The position numbers and the translations under genes are program-made. A stretch of 64,000 nt of DNA from Owenia fusiformis (Eukaryota; Annelida; Polychaeta; Sabellida; Oweniidae), in assembly GCA_903813345.2 (NCBI GenBank), contig CAIIXF020000010.1, positions 5,695,169 through 5,759,168 on the forward strand. Direction: 5' to 3'. Positions 31,541-43,238 of the stretch are shown here, piece after piece (the stretch's first letter is position 1; each line of letters begins with the position of its first letter). A model generated the notes under the pieces. That model was not told the DNA's origin and searched no databases. It saw only the letters and a program-made list of their open reading frames with translations.

Positions 31541-33540
31541 TTAGAAGTACAGATTCTAACCGTTTTTTTGAAGTCCTTTAACAAGTAAGGTCGTCTGAAC
31601 TATTTGTTCGTTAATATGTTCATTTTCTTAAATATATTAGTTATGATCACTCAATCACTCGATTAACGGTATGCTATGAAAACTATTTTTAATGTTTTTT
31701 AACTGATGCATTCACTGCTTTATTTTCTTGCATTTTAAAAATATTTTCTTGCGAAATTGCGTTTTGGAATTTCTGCTGGAGAGATGTTTCTCTGTAAACA
31801 CAAATTTCTATCAACAATTCACAAACTCTGATGGTACATTGTGTTCTCGAATAACACATCGTTGAAAATGTTCGAGCTTTGTGACGGACCCGATGCAGAA
31901 AACGTTATCCTCCATTTTAAAGGGAGTTTTTACCACACATGAGGAACACTTCCGAACACTCACAACTACTCCCATTAAAGACATGCGTCGAAATCTGATT
32001 ACGCACGATCATTTCGTTTTGCCATTTGATTTAATCCTGGCTGCCTGTGCTATTCCGCCAAGGTTAAAAAGCGAGGGACTAAATGAATAAATTACAGCTT
32101 CATTTAAACCAAAAATTCCCAACCGCAGGCATTTTAAAATTCCGACTAGATTGTGTTCCTTGGTACAAAATTATAATATGTAACTTAATGTATGACATTT
32201 AGGACATGTTTTTAAAAATAGAAAACATCTTACAGAATGAGAATAGCCAACCTCCTTTATTTCGTAACATTACGTCAAAGTAACTAGAAATAGTTGTGAA
32301 ACAATAAATACGAGCGTTTAATTTCAATAGTACACTCGCCTCCGCAAAACTAGCAACCTTTAGCCCCTTGTTAGAGCCTTTCATGTTTGAATTGTGAAGA
32401 GAAAAAATATTTGTAGGGCTGCAGATGTCAAATTCCTCACTTTTCTAAGTTTAAGCCATTTACAATAAGTGGGAAATTGCCACAAATCATGTAACGTACA
32501 GAATATGCATCCATCCGAAGTTCTAACAAATATATAATTAAAGTTAATAAAGAGAAAATTGAATTTAACTTTATGGAACACAATATTGATATCTTCTTCG
32601 AAAATATTCGGACAGTTCGGAGGTGCAGAAAATAAAGGAACCCGTTGGGGAGTTAAGGCTGCCAAACCTAAAGAGGGTTGTATGATATTGAAAAATAATG
32701 TATCCTTTTAAAAACAAATGTTAAAATAAATTATAGAAAATGTGTCCATTCGCCTGTACTTTTTTCAAAATACCCGTTTATTTGTAATTGTCTGTTCGGC
32801 TTATAACCCGATGATCGGATCTAGTACAGAGGCCAATAATTTATTCATCGGTTTGCCCCTCTTGATTTTATCAGGGCCGCCCCGTAGATTATACGTCAGT
32901 GGATCATCTTCACTGGAACCAGACGATATTCTTGACCGACGCATGAGAGAAATCATAATATCTATACTTTTGCAAATGCGGCGTTCCCTTTTTGCTTTTG
33001 CAAATGTTGAAAATTGAATGTGATTGTAACCCCGGGAGTGTAACATTGATCAGAGGTATTCGATCCCTTAAAATAATGCATTGGACCACAATTTCATTCG
33101 TACCATATTCACAGAATCGATGGTACAGCTATAGTAACACCAAGTAGTAACACTACGTAATTTCTAAAGGATAAATGTCAAATATTACATTTGTTTTTGC
33201 GAGACCTCATCGGGACCTCATCAACTTTGAATAGATGTTTCATTTTTCCCCCTTGGAGCCCCTGGGTTTGAGACCAATCATAATACATTGTACATCTTCT
33301 AAATTACCACTAGTGACAAATTGAATGATTGTATTTTAATCTTCACTTTACAAATATTACTTACATTCCTCATGTTACAACAAAGATATATAAAACTGTT
33401 TTATATATCTGGTTACAAAGACAATAGAATATGATGCAGTTTCATGTTACCAGGTTTATCAATCATATAGTCACTTCACATGTAATAACGTATTTCTCAT
33501 TTATCCATCAACCAAAATATTGCTGGGTAGTACAGATGAA
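31541..33540. other. No gene seen
   Basis: AT-rich. Contains one short partial repeat (about 32640-32690, GAGTTAAGGCTGCCAAACCT, related to the 24050 and 38160 repeats). Open frames at 31881-32090 and 32742-33017 show no recognisable domain and no splice context and were not accepted. Confidence 0.45.
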
Positions 33541-33740
33541 TTTGATTGCTGTTAGCTAACCGTTGGACGCACAAATTAGCTCGATTACAATTTCTTTGAT
33601 ATCGAATTGAGCTGCATGCCAAAACTAATTAGGTGCATTCCCAAGTAGAAATTCACCAATCAGAAAACGTATATATTTGAAGTAAGACATGCATGATGGG
33701 ATTGAAAAGGGCGCCGTTTGTTGATTATACTACTCACCTA

Positions 33741-33943
33741 TAGTAACATTCCCGGGGAAAATCCTCCCGGGGACAGATTAATGTTCCCTCTATTGACCAA
33801 ACTAGGTACTACACTTCACTCCACCTTTTGAAAATAACTAACTCATATTTTCAAAAGGTGGAGTGAAGTGTAGTACCTAGTTTGGTCAATAGAGGGAACT
33901 ATTATCTGTCCCCGGGAAAGTTTCCCCGGGAATGTTACTCCAA
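33741..33943. mobile_element. Near-perfect foldback element
   Basis: Arms of about 95 bp (33741-33832 and 33849-33943) are inverse copies, from AGTAACATTCCCGGGGAAA through CTATTGACCAAACTAGGTAC to CTCCACCTTTTGAAAAT. Single arms occur at about 20757-20855 (right arm) and 41925-42028 (left arm). Confidence 0.8.
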
Positions 33944-35160
33944 CTGAGTAATTCAGTCAGTAAATTGGCTTAAACTACTATACAATTTCAATCCCAGAAC
34001 TTGTTGTATTATGCATGAGTTCTATGTGCAGGATTGGATAGCTTTTACCAACACGTGTCACTCGTCGGGCGAGGTGTACCGTGATGAGTTGCACATTCAA
34101 TATCGCAATTATTTGGCCTTTTCGAATTAACAACTTAGACCACACTGGAGGATCCAGAAGAAAATTTAACCCCCATTCTTTGAAAATTTGGCCTAGGTTG
34201 TCAAATCATTCCCAAAAAGGCTCGGTTTTTATGAGGCCCTATGTAATTTTTTACCAAAATATTTTTTGGGCCCTATGATGTTTTTCTTGGCCCACAAGGT
34301 GGGTGGGGGGGGCAAGATGGATCTGGATCCGCCAGTGGACCATGTATGATTACAAAAAATAGACGTATAAACAAGGTGAAAAATCGTAGAACTACTGATA
34401 TGCCCGTCATTCAATGATTTACGTGTACGCTATGAACAACTTCCATTGTGTGTTTCATTTGGACGCATCCCGTCCTATACGTATACTTGAAGTATTGCCG
34501 CCCTTAAACTTTATGAGAATGACGTATACCGTTTGCATAGCGTCCCGATGATAGAGAAGGCGTGGCTTTCCAAGGCAGGGAAGCACAATTTTACAAATGT
34601 AAATCCTTTACAAAGTTCAAAACACAGCGCGTATTTAATTAATTTCGCTATACATTTTCATTTAGTTAAGGTACTGAAAAACAGTTAAAAGATCAGCAAA
34701 ACATGCAGAGAAAATACAAAGGAAATATTCATTTACACGGAGTTTCAATCTCCTTTATGGCATAGTTGAATGAAACATTTGGAAACTAAAAAACGAACTG
34801 TAACGTATAGAACGTTTAAAGGAAATGGCGAAATATTTTCCTCATACTAACAACATACAGTTTGGACGATATGAAATAGATAGCAACTTAACATAATTCG
34901 GCGCATCATTGAAAAACGTATACCGTCCTTTATAACAGATTTGAATCAGACTTTTGGGAAGTGATATGCATTTGACTGACATAATATATAGATAATATTA
35001 CAGACGCTTTCATGATTTTAAATAGCTACACATACAGCAAACATTTGTTTAAAATAAGATTTAAGAAGAATGGATAAGCCTTCTAATGGTGTGCTGATAA
35101 TATTGTTTTGGTTCTGGTAAAATGGAGATAAAAGTATTTCTAATAAATAGCTTAATCTTT
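33845..35160. repeat. Dispersed repeat family R, copy 2
   Basis: Matches 20757-22950 in order, with a deletion of roughly 800 bp relative to copy 1. Shared landmarks are AATTTCAATCCCAG, ACTCGTCGGG, the embedded 183/195-bp GACCA-flanked element, TCCATTGTGTGTTTC and ATATGAAATAGATAGCAAC. Confidence 0.6.
34143..34337. mobile_element. 195-bp TIR element flanked by GACCA
   Basis: Ends CACTGGAGGATCCAG and CTGGATCCGCCAGTG, with GACCA at 34138-34142 and 34338-34342. It is a paralogue of the 21053-21235 element in the same repeat background. Confidence 0.7.
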
Positions 35161-37411
35161 CAATCGCTCCCTGCTTTTGAAGAGTGCCCCGTTGCTTACG
35201 AATCCCTATGTTGGTGGGGAATGAATACAGAGTTGACATTTTTAAATTAATGTTTATATGGATGCTCTTAAACCTGCCAGTGACAAATAAATACAAATGG
35301 ATGATGCTTTTTAGAATGACAGTTAAGTTGACCGTATACGAATGACCCCTCCAATTGCACAAATGTGATGTATTGCTTTGAAATACGACCTTATTGCGCC
35401 CTTATTGAAAATGTTAAACTTATGGTTAACGGTAAACGCATCCCTGCTTGGGACGTTTGATCTATAGTCGTGTGAAAGACCTTCAGGAGACAATTTTCAG
35501 AATAAGGTGCATGTTACATCCAGGCCTTTCTCATTTTCTAACTGTCCATAAAACACCAAACACATGGTGGATCTTAGCTGAAGAGTTTACAAAAAGGTTA
35601 AACAGCCGTAGTTTATATTTAATTATTGACGGGTCAATTCAATTTGATCTTTTGTAAGAAATGGAATAGGTTGAATTATAATCTACATTATTACCACCTT
35701 GCAGGGCCTGTTCTATGGGTTTTAGTACTAGTTGAGAAGGCATTTAAATTGCTATATTGACGTGAGCAATATTGTGTCGGGTGTTAATGACTTTAGTCGG
35801 GCAATAATGACATTATCCGCCCGGCTATGTTTCCCGAAAAAGTGATATCGTTCAGTGCGTAAGATTTTCTATTTCAAATTTGCTATTTCAGCCCTGGGCA
35901 TTAACGGTGGTAATAATAGTAATAACGTCATTTCTGCGGGCAAGATAGTGAAATACTGGACCTTGGGCCCTTGGTCCAATATTTCACTATATTGCCCTTT
36001 GAAATGACGTTATTGTACTAGTGTCATACATACATTATTTTACCACTTTTCTCAGCCGTCCCTTAATATGTCTCCTTCTTTTTTCAATATATTCCTTGTA
36101 AAAAGTATCTAATTTCAAAGGCAAGACGTCGTCTTTTGATTACTTTTACTGATTTTGACATTCAAAGTAAGGACACTGAAAGGCCGAGGTCCAAATCTAG
36201 GTCTTTACGGGGTTCTCTAAATTTAACGCGTGGGTTATGAAAAAGGTGTACAATCTTTTCAGAAATCCTAATCTGAAATCAGAATTGAAATCTGAATTCC
36301 GTTTTAGATTCTATGGTGCTTTGCATTTCGAAAAACCAATATGATGATAACCAAATATTACTTTATGGGTTAAGTCAGTTACGTAATCAGCTACCTACTA
36401 ACGTACTTACTCACCAATCGACTCAACTAAAAAAAGATTATAATATGAATAATTAGTTACGTATAAAACAAATATTTGGTGAAAGTACACGCTTTATTTG
36501 ATACATACTCTTTGGCATGGAGAGAAATAGCATATTTAGTGTACTATAGTAAGATCACTGCTACCCACCTAGTTACACAGACGTATCGTCAGTGTATCAT
36601 GGCGGGACTACTTCTGGGACTAGGTTTCGGTAAGATTTTTTATTTCCCGATTTACACCTACTTATAAGTCACGTTGCGGATAATAATTTAGCTCGAAGTT
36701 AAGGAAGATAGTCTAGTTTGAGAATGTGAAAAATATATGAAATGAAATTACATTTTCAACTTGATACGGCTAATACGGGATCGAATATGGTTTGTTACGG
36801 AACTTTGGATGAATGGGATCTTTTACGGGATTCTTTGAATATAAATTCTATTCTCTGCCTATTTCCCAGGGAGAACGTGTTATTATGCATTAAGGAAATA
36901 TATACGAGTTGACGATCGAGCGAGCGTAAAAAATGAGTACAGATATTGATATCAGTGAGTCAATTAAAAATGGTATCAGGAAATATTATATTCACATGTT
37001 ATCATACAGATTTTACAAGATCATACAATATATTGTAACGTTTTATATACAGTTGTTGTTCAAGCCTATTGTCTTTGCTTTTTTATTGTTTTGAATTACG
37101 AGATACTTTTAGCATTTCATGCCGATCTTTCTTATTGACGTACATTCAAAATACATGTACTTTGAAGTATTTAATTTCACGTTGATACATCGTACCGTTT
37201 TACGCTATTTTAGAATTTGGTTGATTTTCTTTTATATTGCGTTAAATAGTATTTTGCACTGCAATATATTAGATGTAATGAATTTGTTATTGGGTACTTT
37301 TTTATATTCTCTCGGGTTGCCTTTTATTTAGCCTATGTGTTACTGTACAACAACATGTTATTATCATTTGTTTTTAAATTATTGTAACTGAACGAGATAC
37401 ACTATTCTGCA
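35161..37411. other. No firm gene; one hairpin and one exon candidate
   Basis: Contains a hairpin at 35921-36014 (arms of 42 bp, about five mismatches, GAAATGACGTTATT end) and a candidate first exon at 36599-36629. Otherwise AT-rich with nothing recognised. Confidence 0.45.
36599..36629 (+). CDS. Possible tiny first exon (hydrophobic start)
   Basis: ATG at 36599 in the context ATCATGGCG encodes MAGLLLGLGF and reaches a good donor, TTCG/GTAAGA, in phase 1. It resembles the start of a signal or membrane segment. The nearest candidate partner is the exon at 41026; a phase-1 join leaves a second frame open there but not the longer one, so the link is unproven. Confidence 0.22.
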
Positions 37412-38190
37412 TAAACTTAGCATCCTTAGCTCCCCCATTGAACTACGTGTTAAAGCATCTTTACTTAACTTGCGATGAAAATACTTATTACTATTGATGA
37501 AAACGTAATATGACTTTATTTCCAATATCTCCAAATCTCCAAAAGTTTTTCCTTCAATTACAATAGGTCGAAAATTGGTGATAAAGATGAATTTTTGAAA
37601 ATCGTCATTCCCATGTAAACCAATGGAAAATTGTGGGTTCGGGGCAAATCAGATATCAATTAAGTAAAAGATTAAAATATTTTTACATAGAAAATAGAAT
37701 TCTCTAATATTTTCATTCACTAAGTCTTGGTTTTACTTGATGAATACAAAAGTTGCAGAGCGTCAAAGTCATTTTTGAAAATCATTTTTCGCCTCTTGTG
37801 TTATTTCAATAGGAGATGTTTTGAAAAAACAATTTTGACTTTAAACACCTATAACTTTGTTGAACCTGAAGAAACGTACCAATTTTTGTAAAATAAGTTG
37901 CAAATTCAGTTGCCTGCCTAACTTGTATATTTTTGCAAGGACTCGGATGACTGTTTTTTCTCGTATGACTTGCGACATGTCGATCTTCAAAAAGTCATCA
38001 AAATCATTAATTTTCGACCTATTATAATTGAGGAAAAAATTAAGAAAATTTGGAGGAATCGGAAATAAGCTCAAATTACTTTTCCATCGATAATATGTAT
38101 TTTCTTCGCAGATTAAGTAAATAAAAAGGTAAAGAGGCTTTAACACGTTGTTCAATGGGGGAGCAAAGGTTGCCAAACTTATGGAGGGGA
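37412..38190. mobile_element. Foldback element with arms of about 190 bp
   Basis: The left arm (37412-37620, with TCCCCCATTGAACTACGTGT and GACTTTATTTCCAATATC) is the inverse of the right arm (about 37985-38190, with CACGTTGTTCAATGGGGGAG). The arms are related to the repeat at 23744-24072. No coding capacity. Confidence 0.6.
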
Positions 38191-38270
38191 GTGTACCATC
38201 GTTTTATAAAAGGTGGTTGTAAACGGTAACCCCGACACTGTTTTCCTCGCACCTTAGCAAGTTGCTCACT

Positions 38271-38581
38271 CATATTTTGTGTACACCATTCAAATTCCTA
38301 CCGGCCTATTATATTTCACGACCATCAAACTAATAGTCATAATGTTACAGCACTTTAAACAAAAAATAGAGTATACAAGCTTGAACTCAGGACAATTGAT
38401 AACCTCAGAACGGAGATCATATCATCAGGCCACGCGTGCTGATGAATGAAGTCGGGTCGTTGAAAAGGTTGGGCGACATAGTGCTATAATTATGATTATT
38501 AGTCTGATGGTCATGAAATACGGTACACTGCTAGACTGGTAACAAATTGAATGGTGTACAAATGTGCAAAATACGAGCAAA
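38271..38581. mobile_element. Foldback element enclosing a tRNA-like box
   Basis: Arms at about 38271-38350 and 38490-38581 share GTGTACACCATTCAA and CACGACCATCAAACTAATAG in inverse order. In the loop, the minus strand shows CCTGAGTTCAAGCTTG, resembling a Pol III B box, with TGGCCTGATGATATGATC upstream. The fold is not convincing as a tRNA. Confidence 0.5.
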
Positions 38582-40013
38582 AATATGACGAAAATGCAGA
38601 AGTGCCGTTTCACCAAACTGTAATGTATTGTGTCATATTGACTAGAGTGTACAATAATATTGATTTTTGTTTTTTAATTTTGCATCGCATTACGTTAAAA
38701 TACAATTCCCTCTATTAGTTTGGAAGATAATTGTGCATCACTTATTAGAAAAGCACAAAATAAAATCTTTCATCAGTAACGATAACATATAAATCATGCA
38801 ACGAAAATACATACCAAACCTTTGAGGGCTAGTCATTAGTGATAGGCATTTGTTTGCATTAATTTTAGCGCATATTATCGCAATCATGTAAGGTATGTAC
38901 CCGGGGGTATGTATCGCAATGTAGTTCTACTGATTGTTCAAGTCAAATGCACAGGATTGCGTTATGTTGTACCATTTTACGATATTGTTTTTTTGCATTA
39001 TATCGCTTTTTGTATAAGACTGTTTTATCTTAATGTTATTTTGTATTTTAAATACATGTTTCTTTATTTTGCAATAAAACAACGTTCTTTGTTCGTGATT
39101 TGCATGTTTAACAAGTATGTCAAATACGTTCTATGTCAAATACGTTCAACAATCATTTAAGTATCTCGCTACTAAGGTAAAGGTAATATATGTTCAAACT
39201 GCGAGAGAAAATTACTCACTTTGATTACCGATTGAAATTGTAACTTGACAACGGATTAGGGATTATCATTTGTCATTGTCTTCGTCCTTTTTAAATTAAG
39301 GATCCATTGTCTTTGCAATTGGAAGACGGCATATGTGGCCGTATCTGGATTTGCCACTTCAAATCATTCAATAACGTTTTTATCGTGTGATCCTCTGTAT
39401 TGCTACTGAGATTGTCCCTTCGCACCAATATTTTCTGTATTGCGACGGAGATGATCAACGGGGACAATCTCAGTAACAATACAGATTGGTACAGCACAAG
39501 AACTGACCATTACATTTACATTGGGCTGAAATATCCATATTTACCCACCATTTACAAAAATATTATTCGTCTGATCGCCTAATAATCCTATACCGAGTAT
39601 CGCATTTAGTATCAATGACCAGGGTTGGTCTGACAAATCATTTTATATATTTCCTAACCACAAAATCAACATCTCTAACCTACAATTACGTTTCTCTTAT
39701 TAATGTCTCCGGGATAGTGATCAAATCGACTTTCCAAAATCGCTTGGCAGCGGCGATTTCTAAAACTTTATACCTTTGCAAAGTAATCTAAAATGACCAA
39801 TTCATTGACATGCAAAATGTCAGCTACAACCTACCATTTGTTACACACCATGACCGCCGAACGCCGATAAGCACCGACAGCCGAAGGCGAATGCCATCCA
39901 TAAAAAGTTAGAGATGGTTCACTCGATGGTTTCAAAAGTGTTTTGGTTTTGAAAACTGTCCATTATATCTAGTTATTGATATGAATTATATTTTTCCACA
40001 ACCATGGGGTATT
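38582..40013. other. No gene; one hairpin
   Basis: A perfect or near-perfect hairpin (TCTGTATTGCTACTGAGATT at 39394 and its inverse ending at 39485) with a third partial copy of the arm in the loop. Nothing else recognised. Confidence 0.5.
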
Positions 40014-40900
40014 TATAGGATATCCTATGATTTTGAGGAATATCATTTTTATCTACGAGGTGATATTGGTATCTGCACGAGAGAGCAAAGAGAATGAGTG
40101 CATATATCACCGAGTAGATTAAAATGATATTCTGAAAAAATCATAGGATGTTCTTATTATCCTTCACAAGGAGTGTACAAAATGTATAATACCATTGCAA
40201 AATGAATTCCATGCCAAATAGAATCAATTTGGCGGGAAATCAACAAGCGGAGTATATCGTCACACTATCCTCCGCATATTGGGTTTCTGGAGTATATCGT
40301 GGCAATATCCTCCAGTTCAATATCTCTAACATCATGGAACGATTTCCACAAAAATCTATCCCCCGATCTATCCTAACGTAATGCATTGTTATTATTTCAT
40401 TATTACCGTCATATTCATAGCGTATCATGTCAAAATAAAACTTAATCACTTATTCAACACATATTGTTTTTGCAACTGGAGTCAAAACGACGCTGGTAGA
40501 TGTTTGAGACACGTTAGTAAATTACGAATAATTATAGGATATCCTATGATTTTGAGGAATATATCATTTTTATCTACGAGGTGATATTGATATCTGCACG
40601 AGAGAGCGAAGCGAACGAGTGCATATATCAATATCACCGAGTAGATTAAAATGATATTCTGAAAAAAATCATAGGATGTTCTTATTATCCTACACTTACA
40701 AGGAGTGTACTAAATGTATAATATCATTGCAAAATGAATTCCATGCCAAAATAGAGTCAATTTGGCGGGAAATCAACAAGCGGAGTATATCGTCACAATA
40801 TCCTCCGCATGTTGGGTTTTCCGGAGTATATCGTCACGATATCCTCCGCCCGGAGTATATCGTTACGATATCCTCCGGATATTCATTTTGCCAATAAATA
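40014..40900. repeat. Duplicated block with palindromic GGAGTATATCG array
   Basis: A block at 40014-40320 is repeated at 40533-40870 (shared TATAGGATATCCTATGATTT, TATCTACGAGGTGATATTG, GGCGGGAAATCAACAAGCGG). At the end of each copy are short units of the form GGAGTATATCGTNACGATATCCTCC, each its own approximate inverse. Two units are in the first copy and three in the second. Confidence 0.8.
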
Positions 40901-41025
40901 TCAAATTTATTTTTTAATGCTATTATACATTTAGTACACTAAGTGTAGGATAATAAACAATCACATAAAGTTGTAAAATATCCTATGTTAAACCTAAGTC
41001 ACATTTGTCGTTTGTCATACGACAG

Positions 41026-41187
41026 GTGACATCGGCAGCAGATCGCAGAAACTGGAACGAACGTTTGCCGCAAGGACACCCTGCATTTGCCTTCGTATCT
41101 GGGGAAAATACACACTTCAAGTTGACACAGTACGGTGATCGCGAATCGCGATTGAAAGGTCATCACGGAAACCATGGTTTAATATAA
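41026..41187 (+). CDS. Possible terminal exon of an unrecognised gene
   Basis: After an acceptor-like GTTTGTCATACGACAG, a frame of 53 codons (VTSAADRRNWNERLPQGHPA at its start, ending LKGHHGNHGLI) reaches TAA at 41185-41187. GC content and codon pattern stand out from the AT-rich flanks. No family recognised. A second overlapping frame is also open for some 35 codons, so the reading frame itself is uncertain. Confidence 0.28.
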   Translation: MTSAADRRNWNERLPQGHPAFAFVSGENTHFKLTQYGDRESRLKGHHGNHGLI

Positions 41188-41754
41188 ACATGCATTCAAA
41201 ATGTACAATATGTAAAATATTATATTTTCAAATTGATTAACTCTTCATCCTTGGGTTAACTCAACATTATATAATGGGCATCCAGCTGCCCATGATCATA
41301 TTCAGTTATCATTATTACATCTCTTTATTTCCCATTTAGCATGGAATAGAAATAGGATAATTGAATACAAATAGAAGTGGAAATAATCCAATTAATTATT
41401 TGAATGTGATCTCTCAATTCAAATAAAAACGGAGGAGATTTTTGACTGTATTGGTAAAATTGTTATATCCGACGGGCGTACAGTGGCAGAATGAACTAGC
41501 TCAAACTCGTGTTAAATCCATCATTTGCATGACAGGGAACAATATTTCACCGGCTGGACTGTCCAGTGAATTCATTTATAAAGTTCACTATCCACGCAGA
41601 GCAAGCAAGCGTTTTAAATTTTACAGTTTTATGGTTTGTCAATCCTTATCCCTATATATTCACATAACAAATGTTTACAAAATGTGTGTTTTCAAACCGA
41701 CCACTCATCCATAACTCAAGTATTGGCGTCTATATTTGTTTCGATTGTTATAAG
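41188..41754. other. No gene seen
   Basis: AT-rich spacer before copy 3 of repeat family R. The open frame at 41442-41714 has no recognisable domain. Confidence 0.5.
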
Positions 41755-42030
41755 CTAACTAGCCGCACAAACTACTCAGCTTGATTACATTTTCTTTCAT
41801 ATAGATTTGTACAAAGGCAAAAAATAATTAGGTGTATTCCCAGGTATACATTCACCAATCAGAAATTATAAATATTCAAAGTAGGACATGCACGATGGGA
41901 TTGGAAGGTACAAAGCGTATAGTTACATTCCCGGGGAAAATCCTCCCGGGGACAGATTAATGTTCCCTCTATTGACCAAACTAGGTACTATTACTTCACT
42001 CCACCTTTTGAAAATAACTAACTCATATCT
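41755..42030. repeat. Dispersed repeat family R, copy 3 (partial)
   Basis: Matches 33540-33832: CACCAATCAGAAA, GACATGCACGATGGGATTG, then the left foldback arm AGTTACATTCCCGGGGAAAA to CTCCACCTTTTGAAAAT. Confidence 0.65.
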
Positions 42031-43238
42031 CTTTATCTCTAAATTCAACAATAACTATGGAAAGAAATCTTTTTTAGTTCAAGGTGGCCTTATATGGAAT
42101 AAAACACCTCACTGATATTAAAACCTCGAAAACCATCCCGATTCTCAAATCTTGGAGTTGGAGGAGTAGTTCCTTGAACAGCAGACGAATCGTGTCTTAC
42201 TATTTCGCAATGTAGTCTTGAAAACATTCTGTTTTTATGTTTATGTTTTTATTCTTATGTACCTGTTATAGGAAAGGCCTTAACCGTTTCAATGATTAAA
42301 ACATTATATTTTCTCCATTATGTAGGATATCATACTTTACACAATTTCATGTACAGTTCTTATAAAATACAAATACAAATCATTTTAAATACCATTATGT
42401 GGTACTTAATACTCCCACGTGGGGGTCATGGCCACTATATAACCTGTAAATATATGTAACATTGAATTTAATTTAAAAAAATAATAGCTACTGGCAGGAA
42501 GCAGGCGAGGCAATTGCCTCACCAACATATTTCAGAAATAGATTTTGAGAGATGGTTTAAATATCACCCCGGATTAGCCTGACTACGGTAAAGTCAGATA
42601 CCGTTGTCACAAATGACGGACATAAACGTCGCTTCCATTAGATTTTCATGAACTGTATGTTTAGAAGAGCTTAATGCATGCACAGAATTAACGACGATAA
42701 AATCCCATGAAATGAGGACCAAGTGATTGAAGCGACGGCTATGTCCGCCATTTGTAACAACGGTATCTGACTTTACCGTAGTCAGGCTATTCCGGTGTGA
42801 ATATGTCCAAAGCTTCTGGATATAAATAAAAACGTCTTCTTTCCTCTGTTTATTGTTTTTGTCCATTGCACATCTATGTGTGAGAGATCATTGCCTTCTA
42901 TTGGAAATGATTCGAAAACAGAAAGATGTGATGGGTATCAAAATGTCACCAAACAAGTGCTTTTGTTTACGGATGGCTTTCCATTCGTCCTATAATGAGT
43001 TTATTCAAGGATCTAGAGATAAAAGGTACAGCCGTTTAGACTTAACTCTAAACCTTTAGTATTTATGTAGCGATTCTATCCCCATGAAATAAAAGTACAA
43101 CGTGTATAACGAACTGATAATCATCGGGAAATTGGAGATGAAATCATGATTGAATGGTTATATGTGACTGTATCTTTCAAAATGCATTAATTGAAATCGA
43201 AATATGGATGTGATTTTTATTTGAAGCTATAAATCAAA
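42031..43238. other. No gene apart from the MITE
   Basis: AT-rich sequence leading to the start of the C-type lectin/EGF gene. It should hold that gene's promoter, but no TATA or initiator element stands out. Confidence 0.45.
42577..42787. mobile_element. 211-bp TA-flanked MITE
   Basis: Arms of about 60 bp are inverse copies with few mismatches: GCCTGACTACGGTAAAGTCA at 42577 and TGACTTTACCGTAGTCAGGC ending at 42787, flanked by TA (42575-42576 and 42788-42789). This fits a Tc1-mariner or PIF-type non-autonomous element. Confidence 0.7.

Noticed and set aside
31881-32090. 69-codon frame as a gene
   Set aside because: No recognisable motif, splice sites or conservation evidence.
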